NCBI RefSeq assembly: GCF_001279725.1 | Contig: NZ_LGDE01000079.1 | Location: 61,715 to 125,714 of the forward strand | Origin: Streptomyces sp. WM4235 | GTDB taxonomy: Bacteria; Actinomycetota; Actinomycetes; Streptomycetales; Streptomycetaceae | Length of the DNA: 64,000 nt | Direction: 5' to 3' | In this document: piece after piece, positions 36,740 to 45,510 of the stretch | How positions within the stretch are numbered: the first letter of the stretch is position 1 | How the letters are laid out: each line of letters begins with the position of its first letter | The notes under the pieces: model-generated | What the model saw: the letters and a program-made list of their open reading frames with translations, nothing else | Databases searched by the model: none | Told to the model about the DNA's origin: nothing | Position numbers and translations under genes: made by a program

Positions 36740-37487
36740 GTCGATGCCCGGGCGGGAGTCGGTGCCCGAGTCGGTGCCCGGGCGGGAGTCGGTGCCCGGG
36801 CAGGAGGAGGCGGCAGTGGGCGGGGCCGGGGCGGCGGCCGAGGGGCTTTCCGGGCGCGCCCGGCAGGACCTGCTGAGCCGTACGGCGCTCGGGGTGTTCC
36901 GGCTGAACGGCCAGTTCCTCGCCGTCTCGGAGGAACTGGCCCGCCCGGCCGGCTTGACCGCGGCCCGCTGGCAGGTCCTGGGCGCGGTGCTCCGGGAGCC
37001 ACTGCCCGTCGCGGGCATCGCCCGGACCATGGGCATCACCCGCCAGAGCGTCCAGCGCGTCGCGGACCTGTTGGCGGCGGGCGGCCTCGCGGAATACGTC
37101 CCCAACCCGGCCCACCGGCGGGCGAAGTTGCTGCGTCCGACGGAGGCCGGTCGGGCCGCCATCGCGCGCATCGCCCCGGGCCACGCCACCCTGGCCGCCC
37201 GACTCGCCGCCGAACTGGGCGAGTCCGCCTTCGCGGAGACGGCCCGCGTCCTCGAACGCCTGGCGGCAGCCCTGGACACCCTCGGCGATCCCGCGGACGG
37301 GGAGGCCGGGTTCGGGGAATCCGGGACCGGGGACGCCGGGATCGGGGACGCCGCGGACGGGGATGTCTCGGTCCGGGATGTCTCGGTCCGGGATGTCTCT
37401 GTTGGGGATGTCACGCCGGGGGGCGCCGCGCCGGGGGATGCCGCGCCGAGAGGTGCCGCGCCGGGGGGCGCCGCCGGCCCGTCCTGA
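36732..37487 (+). CDS. MarR-family regulator with repetitive tails
   Basis: The 251-residue product has a central winged-helix MarR domain (TAARWQVLGAVLREPLPVAG, IARTMGITRQSVQRVADLL, NPAHRRAKLLRPTEAGR). Both ends are low-complexity: an N-terminal repeat of PGRESVPESV units and a C-terminal run of DVSVR units followed by Ala/Pro/Gly repeats, encoded by short tandem DNA repeats. Such tails are absent from ordinary MarR proteins (about 150 residues). Its ATG overlaps the PfpI gene by 8 bases, so it probably autoregulates the operon. Confidence 0.87.
   Translation: MPESMPGRESVPESVPGRESVPGQEEAAVGGAGAAAEGLSGRARQDLLSRTALGVFRLNGQFLAVSEELARPAGLTAARWQVLGAVLREPLPVAGIARTMGITRQSVQRVADLLAAGGLAEYVPNPAHRRAKLLRPTEAGRAAIARIAPGHATLAARLAAELGESAFAETARVLERLAAALDTLGDPADGEAGFGESGTGDAGIGDAADGDVSVRDVSVRDVSVGDVTPGGAAPGDAAPRGAAPGGAAGPS
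37365..37420 (+). repeat. 15-bp tandem repeats in the MarR gene
   Basis: Units close to GATGTCTCGGTCCGG recur about three to four times and encode DVSVR pentapeptides in the C-terminal tail. A similar set of imperfect repeats sits at the 5' end of the same gene (about 36746-36800). Both are probably replication-slippage products. Confidence 0.6.
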
Positions 37488-37657
37488 CCGTGCCCGGCGG
37501 TGGGGCCGCGCCCCGCGGCCCCACAAACGGAATCCCGGGACCGGGAACCGCGGAACGCCGCAACCACGGCCCGCCCGGACACCGTCCCTCCCCACGCGGA
37601 GCACACCGCGCCACGCTCGGCCCGTCCGGCCACCCCCCGTGGGAGGGACCACCCGGC

Positions 37658-39454
37658 ATGGAACCACTCGACCCCGCCGACCCCCACCGCATCGGCCCCT
37701 ACCGTCTGCTCTCCCGGCTCGGCGCCGGTGGCACGGGTCAGGTCTACCTCGCCCGTTCCGACCGCGGTCGCACCGTCGCGGTCAAGCTCGTCCATCCCGA
37801 CCTCGCCCTCCGCGAGGAGTTCCGCGTCAGGTTCCGGCAGGAGGTCGCCGCCGCCCGCCGTGTCGGCGGCGACTGGACCGCTCCCGTCCTCGACGCCGAC
37901 ACGGAGGCCCGGGTGCCCTGGTTCGCCACCGGCCACGTCGCCGGCCCCAGCCTGCGCCGGGCCGTGGCCCGGGACTTCGGGCCGCTGCCGGCTCGTACCG
38001 TACGGATCCTCGCGACCGGCCTCGCGTACGCCCTCCGGGACATCCACCGCGCCGGGCTGATCCACCGCGACCTGAACCCCTCCAACGTGCTGCTCACGCT
38101 GGACGGCCCCCGCGTCATCGGCTTCGGCATCGGCATCGCCCGGGCGCCGCACGATCCGGATGCCCCGGACGGCCCGGACACCTCCGATCAAGGTCTCACC
38201 CGGCCGGGGGTCCTCGTCGGCTCCCCCGGCTTCATGGCTCCCGAACAGGTGCGTGGCGAGCCGGTCACGCCGGCCTGTGACGTGTTCCGCCTGGGCGCGG
38301 TCCTGGCGTACGCGGCCACCGGCCGACTGCCCTTCGGGGACACGGAACAGCACGGCGGCGCGGCCGGGTTACTCCTGCGCGTCGCCGAAGCGGAAGCCGA
38401 CCTGGCCGGCGTGACCGCCGATCTGCTCGACCTCGTACGGGCCTGCCTGCTCAAGGATCCGGCCGCGCGGCCGACGTCCGCGGAGGCGTCGGCCCGGATA
38501 GGCGCCGGGGACACCGTGGCCGACGGGCGGGCCCTGGAGCCGTGGCTGCCGACGCCCTTGGTGGCACTGCTCGGCCGGCACGCGGTGGCGCTCCTCGACC
38601 GCGAGGACGCCGGCCCGGACCGACCGCCACCCCCGAGGCCCGCACACCCGCCGGCGTACGGGGCGGGCGAGGGGGCGGTCCATACGGCCGGCGAGGGGGC
38701 GCGCGACGGGGCAGGCGAGCGGGCGCACGATGGGGCGGCGGACTTCGGGGCGGCGACCGGGCCGGTGCTCCCGCCGACGCTGGGGGCGGTGTACGGAGCG
38801 GCGTACGGGCCCGTACCCGGGCAGCCCCCGGCGCCGCCGCCCAGGCCGCACCGCGCGCCCGGGGCCCGACCGCGCCGCGCCTCGACGGCCTTCCTGGCGG
38901 CGGTGGCGGCGGTCGTCGCCGTCGCGTCGGGGGCCACGGTTCACACGGTGATGAGCGCGGATCCCGGGGCTGTTTCGCCCGTCGCCCGACCGGTGGCGAG
39001 CGGTGCCGGCGCCGCGCCGTCCGCGGCCGCCGCCCCGAGGACCGAGACCCCGAGGACCGGGACCGCGGATACCGGCGCCGGCGCGGGCACCGGGACTGCG
39101 GGCACCGGCAGTGCCGCGGCCGGACCCGCGACGGCGGTGCTGCCCGATTCCTACGCCGGCGCCTGGCGGGCGAGGTCCGGGACCGCAACCTGGCACCTCA
39201 CCCTGACCCCCGGCGCGGTCGGCGACCCCGTCATGAACCTCCGGGTCGAGGACCCGGGCTACTCCTGCACTTGGCGGGCCACCCTCCTCGGCGGTGGCGA
39301 CGCGGTGGAACTGGCCGCCTCGACCGTCACCTCCGGAGCCCCTGCGACCTGCGCCCCCGGCGGGGTCAGTCGGCTCCGGTTGCTGCCCGACGGAAGCCTT
39401 CGGCGTGAGTTGACGGGGTCCGCGATTCCCCCTCTCAGGTATGAGAGGGGGTAG
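37658..39454 (+). CDS. Serine/threonine-kinase-like receptor, probable pseudokinase
   Basis: The 598-residue product has an N-terminal protein-kinase fold (residues 12-270): GAGGTGQVYLA loop, VAVKLVHPD lysine, RQEVAAARRV glutamate, catalytic loop HRDLNPSNVLL and MAPEQ. The Lys that normally follows HRDL is Asn, and the DFG motif reads GFG (RVIGFGIGIA), so the metal-binding Asp is missing. A Gly/Ala-rich linker, one transmembrane segment (TAFLAAVAAVVAVASGATV) and a short extracellular beta domain follow. Phosphotransfer is likely weak or absent, suggesting a pseudokinase sensor. The ATG at 37658 follows GGGAGGG. Confidence 0.85.
   Translation: MEPLDPADPHRIGPYRLLSRLGAGGTGQVYLARSDRGRTVAVKLVHPDLALREEFRVRFRQEVAAARRVGGDWTAPVLDADTEARVPWFATGHVAGPSLRRAVARDFGPLPARTVRILATGLAYALRDIHRAGLIHRDLNPSNVLLTLDGPRVIGFGIGIARAPHDPDAPDGPDTSDQGLTRPGVLVGSPGFMAPEQVRGEPVTPACDVFRLGAVLAYAATGRLPFGDTEQHGGAAGLLLRVAEAEADLAGVTADLLDLVRACLLKDPAARPTSAEASARIGAGDTVADGRALEPWLPTPLVALLGRHAVALLDREDAGPDRPPPPRPAHPPAYGAGEGAVHTAGEGARDGAGERAHDGAADFGAATGPVLPPTLGAVYGAAYGPVPGQPPAPPPRPHRAPGARPRRASTAFLAAVAAVVAVASGATVHTVMSADPGAVSPVARPVASGAGAAPSAAAAPRTETPRTGTADTGAGAGTGTAGTGSAAAGPATAVLPDSYAGAWRARSGTATWHLTLTPGAVGDPVMNLRVEDPGYSCTWRATLLGGGDAVELAASTVTSGAPATCAPGGVSRLRLLPDGSLRRELTGSAIPPLRYERG
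39428..39451 (+). terminator. Perfect 10-bp hairpin at the kinase stop codon
   Basis: CCCCCTCTCA and TGAGAGGGGG flank a GGTA loop inside the last codons, with the TAG stop directly after. It could terminate transcription or protect the 3' end; no U-tract follows. Confidence 0.5.
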
Positions 39455-39479
39455 GCGCGGGCGTTTGTGTCGAAGTCAA

Positions 39480-40612
39480 TACTGACTTCAGCTCGTTGGG
39501 GTGAATCGTTGCGAAGTCCCTGATGGGTGTGGGTGGGTGGCTGTATCCGTGGTGTGTGAAATATGCGGATGGGGGCGGGGCTGCAGGCGGCCGAGCTGTT
39601 CGAGCAGCAGATCAAGCCGTCGGAAGTCGCGCGGCGGCTGCGGGTGAGTGTGAAATCGGCTTATCAGTGGCACCAGGTGTGGCGGGACGGCGGTGTTCAG
39701 GCTCTGGCTTCCCGAGGTCCGAGCGGGTCGCGGTGTCGCCTGTCCCCGCGGTGCCTGGAGAAGCTGGCCGCATATCTGGAGCAGGGGCCGGCCGCTCACG
39801 GCTGGGTGGAGGACCAGGTGTGGACGGCATCGAGGGTGGCCATGCTGATCGGCCGGAAGTTCCACGTCTCCTACAGCGTCTCCGGTGCGACCCGGTTGAT
39901 GCACCGGATCGGCTTCACCCCGCAGGTCCCCGCCCGGCGGGTCGCCGAGCGTGACGAGCAGGCCGTGACCGCGTGGAAGGAGGCGACCTGGGCGGAGGTA
40001 AAAGGGCGAGGGCGGCCTGCGGGGGCTACGTCTGCTTCGAAGACGAGGCCGGGTTCACCCGCAGGCCGCCGCGGGGACGGACCTGGGGCCGGCGCGGGGT
40101 GACTCCGGTCGTCACCATCAGCGGCCGGCGTTCGGGACGGCTTTCGGTGGCCGGGCTGATCGCGATGCGGCCCGGTTCCCGGACGCGGTTGTGCCACCGG
40201 CTTCGATCTCACCCTGCGGGCAAGGGCACACGTCGCAGCATGGGCGAGCGGGACTTCACCGCGCTCCTCGACGGCGTCCACCAGCTCGTCAAAGCGCCGA
40301 TCGTGCTGGTCTGGGACCGCCTGAACACCCACGTCTCCCGCAGAATGCGGGAATTCGTGGCGGAGCGGGAGTGGCTGACCGTGTTCCTGCTGCCCGCCTA
40401 CTCACCCGACCTCAACCCCGTCGAGTGGGTGTGGGCCCACGTCAAACGCAGCCTCGCCAACCTCGCTGTCATGGCCCTCGACCGGCTCGAAACCCTCGTC
40501 CGCAACCGCCTCAAACGCCTTCAATACCGGCCCCACACCCTCGACGGCTTCATAGCCGGCACCGGACTCACCCTCGATGCGCCAACCTCACCCTGAAAAG
40601 CCGAAGTCAGTA
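39480..40612 (+). mobile_element. IS630-family insertion sequence
   Basis: The left inverted repeat (39482-39504, starting CTGACTTCAGC) matches the right one (40588-40610), whose outer 14 bases on the left read nearly identically. Both ends are flanked by TA, the IS630 target duplication (39480-39481 and 40611-40612). The element is about 1.13 kb. The right inverted repeat occurs a second time immediately outside (40615-40643). Confidence 0.85.
39563..40596 (+). CDS. IS630-family transposase, two frames
   Basis: The first frame (39563-40102) encodes the helix-turn-helix N-terminal part (SEVARRLRVSVKSAYQWH). The second (39973-40596, minus one relative to the first) encodes the DDE catalytic part: CFEDEAGF, VWDRLNTH, then YSPDLNPVEWVW. 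The join would be at AAAAGGG (40000-40006), a plausible slippage site, giving about 344 residues, the normal length for IS630 transposases. Programmed frameshifting and an inactivating mutation both fit the sequence. The final TGA lies inside the right inverted repeat. Confidence 0.8.
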
Positions 40613-40643
40613 ACCCTCACCCTGAAAAGCCGAAGTCAGTAAC
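40586..40643. repeat. 29-bp tandem duplication of the IS right end
   Basis: Two identical 29-base copies (40586-40614 and 40615-40643) each contain the full right inverted repeat plus TA. The outer copy lies outside the element, so a second terminal sequence is available. Confidence 0.85.
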
Positions 40644-40694
40644 CTTGCAGGCAGTGCTTGTTACGCGCGTCAACGTCATCGCAAACTGCCGCAC

Positions 40695-41084
40695 ATGGAG
40701 CCGTTGAGCGTGGTGGCACGACTGTGGGAGCGGATCGAGGCACGCGACTGGGACGGCGTCGCCGAGTTGATCGCCGAGGACGCGGTCATCGAGTGGCCGG
40801 TCAGCGGCGAGCGCATCGTGGGTCGGGCCAACTTCATCGCCGTCCTGAGCGACGACGCCGACACCGACGAGGCCTCCGTGGAGGTCCTGCGCATCCTCGC
40901 CGACGGGGACCTCGTCGTCAGCGAGGTGGAGATACCCCAGGACCATGTCGTCTACCGGGCCGTGTCCCTGTGGACCGTCCGGGACGGTGAGGTCGTGGGC
41001 GCCAGGGAGTACTGGACCAGCCCCGGACAGGATCCCGCACCACGTTGGCGGGCGGGCTACGTGGAACCCCTGGTGGCGGACTGA
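40695..41084 (+). CDS. NTF2-like (SnoaL/ketosteroid-isomerase-like) protein
   Basis: The 129-residue product has the NTF2-like pattern: LWERIEARDWDGVAELIAED at the start, then IEWPVSGERIVGRANFI, and a W-rich beta sheet ending in EYWTS. It would form a cone-shaped ligand-binding fold; no catalytic pair can be assigned. The start lies 52 bases beyond the duplicated IS end, so its promoter may have been disturbed by the insertion. Confidence 0.8.
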   Translation: MEPLSVVARLWERIEARDWDGVAELIAEDAVIEWPVSGERIVGRANFIAVLSDDADTDEASVEVLRILADGDLVVSEVEIPQDHVVYRAVSLWTVRDGEVVGAREYWTSPGQDPAPRWRAGYVEPLVAD

Positions 41085-41222
41085 ACCGCGAGGTCGTGAC
41101 CGCCCCGCGTCCCCGGCCGGCTCCCCCGACCGTGTCCGCCCTGCGCCCCCGACCGCGCCGCCCGCCCGCCTCGCTGCTGTCCCCTCGCCCGTCTCGCCGC
41201 CCGTCTCCTCCCGGCTTACCGG

Positions 41223-41738
41223 TCAGGCCTGTTCGGACGCCCCGGGCTGCTGCCCGGTCCGACCGAGCAGGCCGTCCAACTCCTCGCCGATCGCGGCCCG
41301 CAGCGCGTCGTGGCGGGGCGCCAGGGCGTGGCGGTCGCCGCGCCAGAACTCCTCGTCCTCGTAGAGCCACACAGGCAGTCGGACGATGTCTGCGGCTTCC
41401 CAGTCGTAGCGGGGCCAGATGTGGGCGTGGAGGTACGGGTCGGTGTTGCCCAGGATCTCGATGTTGACGCGGCGGAAGGCCGGATCGAGGCGCGCGCAGG
41501 CGCGTTCGACGGCCTCGGCGAGCCGCTCCAGGTCGGTGAGGTAGGCGATCCGGCGTGCCGGGGGCAGGTCCGAGAGCCGGGTCACGGCCGGGTCGTCGGT
41601 CAGCAGAACCGCGTATCCGGGCAGGAACTGCCGGTCCCCGACGACCGCGAAGCCGGAGTCGAGGCGGCGGAGCACGGTGGGGTTCTCACCCCGGTGCGCG
41701 CTGCCGATGCGGTCCTTGCGCCAGTCGTCGTTGATCAT
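41223..41738 (-). CDS. HIT-family (diadenosine-phosphate-hydrolase-like) protein
   Basis: The 171-residue product has the HIT signature in YLHAHIWPRY, with His residues in the right order for a nucleotide-binding or hydrolase site. The N-terminal part carries VLRRLDSGFAVVGDRQFLPGY and LSDLPPARRIAYLTDLE. The last HIT histidine is replaced by Trp/Pro, which is seen in some bacterial family members. The role is probably nucleotide-polyphosphate cleavage. The ATG at 41738 opens MINDDW. Confidence 0.8.
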   Translation of the reverse strand: MINDDWRKDRIGSAHRGENPTVLRRLDSGFAVVGDRQFLPGYAVLLTDDPAVTRLSDLPPARRIAYLTDLERLAEAVERACARLDPAFRRVNIEILGNTDPYLHAHIWPRYDWEAADIVRLPVWLYEDEEFWRGDRHALAPRHDALRAAIGEELDGLLGRTGQQPGASEQA

Positions 41739-41812
41739 CCCCGGACCCTAACGAACGAGCCCGGTGGGCGGTTTGTCGGGAGTGTGTGTCATCGGATCGG
41801 AGGGCGGGCGGG

Positions 41813-41836
41813 GTCTGATCCGTGGTCTGATCCGTG
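41813..41836. repeat. Two adjacent 12-bp direct repeats
   Basis: GTCTGATCCGTG occurs twice in tandem in the 242-base gap before the hydrolase operon, next to a probable promoter region. It may be a regulator site or simply slippage. Confidence 0.4.
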
Positions 41837-41980
41837 GCTCGGAGGTAGCCCCCGTCATACCTGAGAGCCACTCACCAAAGGGGCTCCGCAGCGTGACGCC
41901 GACCACGGGGCCCGATTCCTAACTTCGGAACCAGAAGAACGCACCCCTCTCTGGACCTCCGGACCGAAGGAACCCACGCC

Positions 41981-42982
41981 ATGAGCATCGGCAGCAGTAC
42001 GAGCCGCACCCTGCTGGCCGGCCTGATCGTCGCGGCCGTGGTGTTCCCGCTGTCGGCGGCCGCCACGCCCGCCGTGCCCGCCCCGAATCCGGTGGCCTTC
42101 TCCGACGGCACCGCGGCCGGGATCCGCTACACCGCCAACCAGGGCAATCTCGCGGAGGCGGCCCGGATGGCACAGGACGCGGGCCGCGGCGGCCGGGCGG
42201 CGAAGCTCCGGGCCATGGCGGCGCCTTCGGGCGGGGCCCGGTTCCTGAGCTTCGACGGGCGGGGGAAGGGGCGCGTCGTCGAGGTGTTCGGCGATGTGGA
42301 GACCGCGGACCGGGTGGCCGTGCTGGTACCCGGTTCCGACACCACCCTGGACACCTATCAGAGGTTCCGTGCCGGGGCCGTCGCCCTTCAGCAGCGCCTC
42401 CAGGCCGAGCATCCTCGCTCCGCCGTGGTCGCCTGGCTCGGGTACGACACCCCCGGCACGGTCAGCACCACGGTCCTGACCACCGGTCGCGCCGACGAGG
42501 GCGCCACCGAACTGGGCCGCTTTCTGAATGAGTTGCGGGGCTTCACCCGGCCCGCCGCCCGGATATCGCTCCTGTGCCACTCCTACGGCTCCGTGGTCTG
42601 CGCCCGCACCACGACCGGCCCCGAGGTCACCGACACCGTTCTGTACGGCAGCCCGGGGACGGGGGCGGGGTCGGTCTCCGATCTGCCGACCACCGCGCGC
42701 GTCTGGGTCGGGCGCGGCAGCGACGACTGGGTGGCCCATGTGCCCCATGTGCGGCTCGGCTCCATGGGATTCGGCACCGACCCGGTGGATCCCGCCTTCG
42801 GCGCCCTGGCCTTCGAGGCGGGTGACGCCGGGCACAGCGACTACCTGCGGCCCGGTACCGAGTCCCTCGACGGCCTGGCCCGCATCGTCGTGGGCTCCGC
42901 GGACACCACCCCTGTCGTCACCGCTGCCGCCGCTTCCGATGTCCTCGTGCGGCCGAACTCCTCGGAGGTCTCCCATGCGTAA
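41981..42982 (+). CDS. Secreted alpha/beta hydrolase (DUF1023-like)
   Basis: The 333-residue protein has an N-terminal signal peptide (TLLAGLIVAAVVFPLSAAA) and an alpha/beta-hydrolase core: VAVLVPGSDTT, then LLCHSYGSVVCA with the nucleophile Ser and GDAGHSDYL near the end for His. This pattern resembles DUF1023 hydrolases of actinobacteria. The ATG at 41981 begins MSIGSSTSRT. Its stop overlaps the acyltransferase start by 8 bases. Confidence 0.82.
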   Translation: MSIGSSTSRTLLAGLIVAAVVFPLSAAATPAVPAPNPVAFSDGTAAGIRYTANQGNLAEAARMAQDAGRGGRAAKLRAMAAPSGGARFLSFDGRGKGRVVEVFGDVETADRVAVLVPGSDTTLDTYQRFRAGAVALQQRLQAEHPRSAVVAWLGYDTPGTVSTTVLTTGRADEGATELGRFLNELRGFTRPAARISLLCHSYGSVVCARTTTGPEVTDTVLYGSPGTGAGSVSDLPTTARVWVGRGSDDWVAHVPHVRLGSMGFGTDPVDPAFGALAFEAGDAGHSDYLRPGTESLDGLARIVVGSADTTPVVTAAAASDVLVRPNSSEVSHA

Positions 42983-44177
42983 GCGTCCCGACCGCTGGTC
43001 CGATCTCGCGGACCGCCTCCACGCCGCCACCCCGGCCTCCCGGGATCGCTCCATTGACGCCCTGCGCGCCCTCGCCATCCTCGGTGTGGTGCTGGGCCAC
43101 TGGCTGGTCACCGCTATGACCACGGCCAACGACGGTCTGAGCACGACAAGCCCGCTGGCCCACATGAGCGTGCTGGCCCCGGTCTCCTGGGTGTTCCAGA
43201 CCCTGGCCGTCTTCTTCCTGGTCGGCGGTCATGTCGCGGCCCAGGGGTACGCGTCGGCGCGGTCGCGCGGAGTCTCGTACGGGGCGTGGATCGGTCAGCG
43301 GCTGCGCCGGTTGTTCCGGCCGGTGGCGGCGGTCGTCACCCTGTGGGCGATCACGGCGGGTGGGATGCTGCTCGGTGGAGTGGACTTCGACACCGTCAGG
43401 TCGCTGGTGAAGCTGGTCCTGTCGCCGCTCTGGTTCCTGCTGGTGTTCGCCGCGCTCACCGCCGCGACCCCGCTCGTCGCCCGACTGGGCCCGTTGTGGC
43501 CGGCGGCGGTGGTGGCGGGTGTGGATGTCTGGCGGTTCGGCTTCGCGGGTCCCGAGTGGATCGGCTGGGTCAATGTCGCCGCCGGCTGGCTCGTCCCGTA
43601 CACGCTGGGGGCCGCCTGGTCCCGGGGGGCCTTTGCCCGACGGACCCCGGCCCTCCTCCTGCTGGTGGGCGGCGCGCTCGCCACCACCGCACTGATCCTC
43701 TGGGGCGGGTACCCGGCGTCCATGGTGGGCGTCCCCGGCGCCGAGATCTCGAACCTCAACCCTCCGACCATCGCGGCCGTCGCCTTCGGTGTGGCCCAGT
43801 GCGGGTTGGCCCTCCTGGTCCGCGACCGGCTCGCCCGAGCCATGCGGCGACCCCGGGCCTGGGCGAAGGTGGCGCTGGTGAACCTGTCCGCGATGACCGT
43901 CTTCCTCTGGCACCAGACCGCGATGATGGCCGTCACCGCTCTCGGCCTCCTGATCGCCGTCGATGTGCCGGGTCTGCACACCGTTCCCGACTCCCCCGTC
44001 TGGATAGCGGCTCGTCTGCTGTGGCTGCCGGTGTTCGCGGCCGCCCTGATGGTGTGCTGGGCCGCGTTCCGGACGTACGAACAGGGAAAGCCCGCTCGTG
44101 GTGGTCGCGTCGTCCACGTCGGCTCCGCCTCCCGGGATCGGCAGCCGGCATCCGAGAGGGAGACCGCCCATGCCTAG
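42975..44177 (+). CDS. Acyltransferase-3-family membrane protein
   Basis: The 400-residue protein has about ten hydrophobic segments. The first half has the acyltransferase-3 signature: SIDALRALAILGVVLGH (His) near residue 26, then VFFLVGGHVAAQGY and RRLFRPVAA. The C-terminal part has WHQTAMMAVTALG. Such proteins acetylate or acylate cell-surface molecules. It overlaps both neighbours by 8 bases, which places it in one translationally coupled operon with the hydrolase and the two-component genes. Confidence 0.87.
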   Translation: MRKRPDRWSDLADRLHAATPASRDRSIDALRALAILGVVLGHWLVTAMTTANDGLSTTSPLAHMSVLAPVSWVFQTLAVFFLVGGHVAAQGYASARSRGVSYGAWIGQRLRRLFRPVAAVVTLWAITAGGMLLGGVDFDTVRSLVKLVLSPLWFLLVFAALTAATPLVARLGPLWPAAVVAGVDVWRFGFAGPEWIGWVNVAAGWLVPYTLGAAWSRGAFARRTPALLLLVGGALATTALILWGGYPASMVGVPGAEISNLNPPTIAAVAFGVAQCGLALLVRDRLARAMRRPRAWAKVALVNLSAMTVFLWHQTAMMAVTALGLLIAVDVPGLHTVPDSPVWIAARLLWLPVFAAALMVCWAAFRTYEQGKPARGGRVVHVGSASRDRQPASERETAHA

Positions 44178-45510
44178 GGTGGACGACGTGGAAGAGCAGA
44201 GAGAACACCCGGACCCGCCCTCGGTGCGAACCCGCGCTTTCTTGACGGGACTTGCGCGGGACCTCCTGACTCTGCGGCGGGACCCGCTGCCCCGGATGTC
44301 ACGCCCCCGTTGGCTGGCCCGGCTGCCGCACGCGGTGTTGGTCTACGCCGCGGTGTTCTTCGGCTTCCTCCACGGCAGTCAGCTCTTCAACCACTACGGT
44401 CTGGCGGGCAGTACCCCGGTGGCGCTGTCGGTCATGAGCGGCGCGGCCATCGCCATCGCGATGTCCCGGCCCATCGCCGCCTGGTGGCTCGGCCTGATCG
44501 CCGCGGGCATGTCCGCCTGGGAGATCCACGATCACGTGGGGCAGGGCCAGATGTGGCCCTGGATGCCCGGTGGCCTCTTCACCTTCGCCCCGGTGATCCT
44601 CCTGGTCGCCTTGCGCGTACCGGCCCGTGTGACCATCGCGGCCATCGCGATCCCGATCGTCTGCACCGGACTGGCCGAGGCCCTCTGCCGGCCGGACGGC
44701 AGCCAGACCAGCACCCTCGCGGCCCTGGTCGTCTTCGCTTTCACCGGTCTCCTCGGGTACGCGCTGCGCGCCTCGCGGCTGGCCCGCGGCAAGCTCGTGG
44801 AGCAGGAGACCCTGACCGAGGCGGAGCGGGCGCAGCGGACGCTGCTGGAGGAGCGCAGCCGCATCGCCCGGGAACTGCACGACGTCGTCGCCCACCACAT
44901 GTCGGTGATCTCCATCCAGGCTCAGGTGGCCCCGCACCTCGTCGAGAACCCGTCCGAGGAGCTCAAGGAGAACCTCGCCGGTATCCGGGAGAACGCCCTG
45001 GAGGCCCTGACGGAGCTGCGCCGGGTGTTGGGCGTGCTGCGTTCGGAGAGTCCCGACGATTCGGCGGACTCCCATCACCCTCAACCGACGTTGGCCGAGT
45101 TGGGCAGCCTCGTGGACAACGTCCGGGGGGCCGGTCTGGAGGTCACGACCGCGGTCGCGGGCATCCGTCGGACGCTGACCCCGGGAGTCGAGCTCACCGC
45201 GTACCGGATCGTGCAGGAGGCGTTGAGCAACTGCCTTCGCCACGCGCCGGGTTCACGGGTCGAGGTCGGCATAGCGTACGGACCACGCGAACTTCACCTG
45301 TGTGTCGCCAACAGCGCGCCGACCAGGCCCGTCCCGCCGTCCCCGGGGGCCGGGCACGGGCTGCTCGGCATGCGGGAGCGGGCGGGCATGCTGGGCGGGG
45401 AACTGGCCGCCGGGCCGAGTCCCGACGGCGGGTACGAGGTGAGCGCCGTCCTCCCCATGGATCCGCCCGGAAGCCTCGCTGCCGGGTCGCACGAGACGAA
45501 GAAGGCCTGA
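44170..45510 (+). CDS. Two-component sensor histidine kinase
   Basis: The 446-residue product has about five transmembrane segments in the first 200 residues, then a HisKA_3 domain with the phosphoacceptor region RIARELHDVVAHHMSVISIQ and a HATPase domain (RIVQEALSNCLRHAPG, GHGLLGMRERAGML). This is the NarL-type, LytS/YdfH-like class found in streptomycetes. Start ATG 44170 overlaps the acyltransferase stop by 8 bases; the stop overlaps the regulator start (ATGA). Confidence 0.93.
   Translation: MPRVDDVEEQREHPDPPSVRTRAFLTGLARDLLTLRRDPLPRMSRPRWLARLPHAVLVYAAVFFGFLHGSQLFNHYGLAGSTPVALSVMSGAAIAIAMSRPIAAWWLGLIAAGMSAWEIHDHVGQGQMWPWMPGGLFTFAPVILLVALRVPARVTIAAIAIPIVCTGLAEALCRPDGSQTSTLAALVVFAFTGLLGYALRASRLARGKLVEQETLTEAERAQRTLLEERSRIARELHDVVAHHMSVISIQAQVAPHLVENPSEELKENLAGIRENALEALTELRRVLGVLRSESPDDSADSHHPQPTLAELGSLVDNVRGAGLEVTTAVAGIRRTLTPGVELTAYRIVQEALSNCLRHAPGSRVEVGIAYGPRELHLCVANSAPTRPVPPSPGAGHGLLGMRERAGMLGGELAAGPSPDGGYEVSAVLPMDPPGSLAAGSHETKKA

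Noticed and set aside
35825..38353. 842-codon minus-strand open frame
   Set aside because: Covers the PfpI, MarR and kinase genes in antisense; made of low-complexity repeats.
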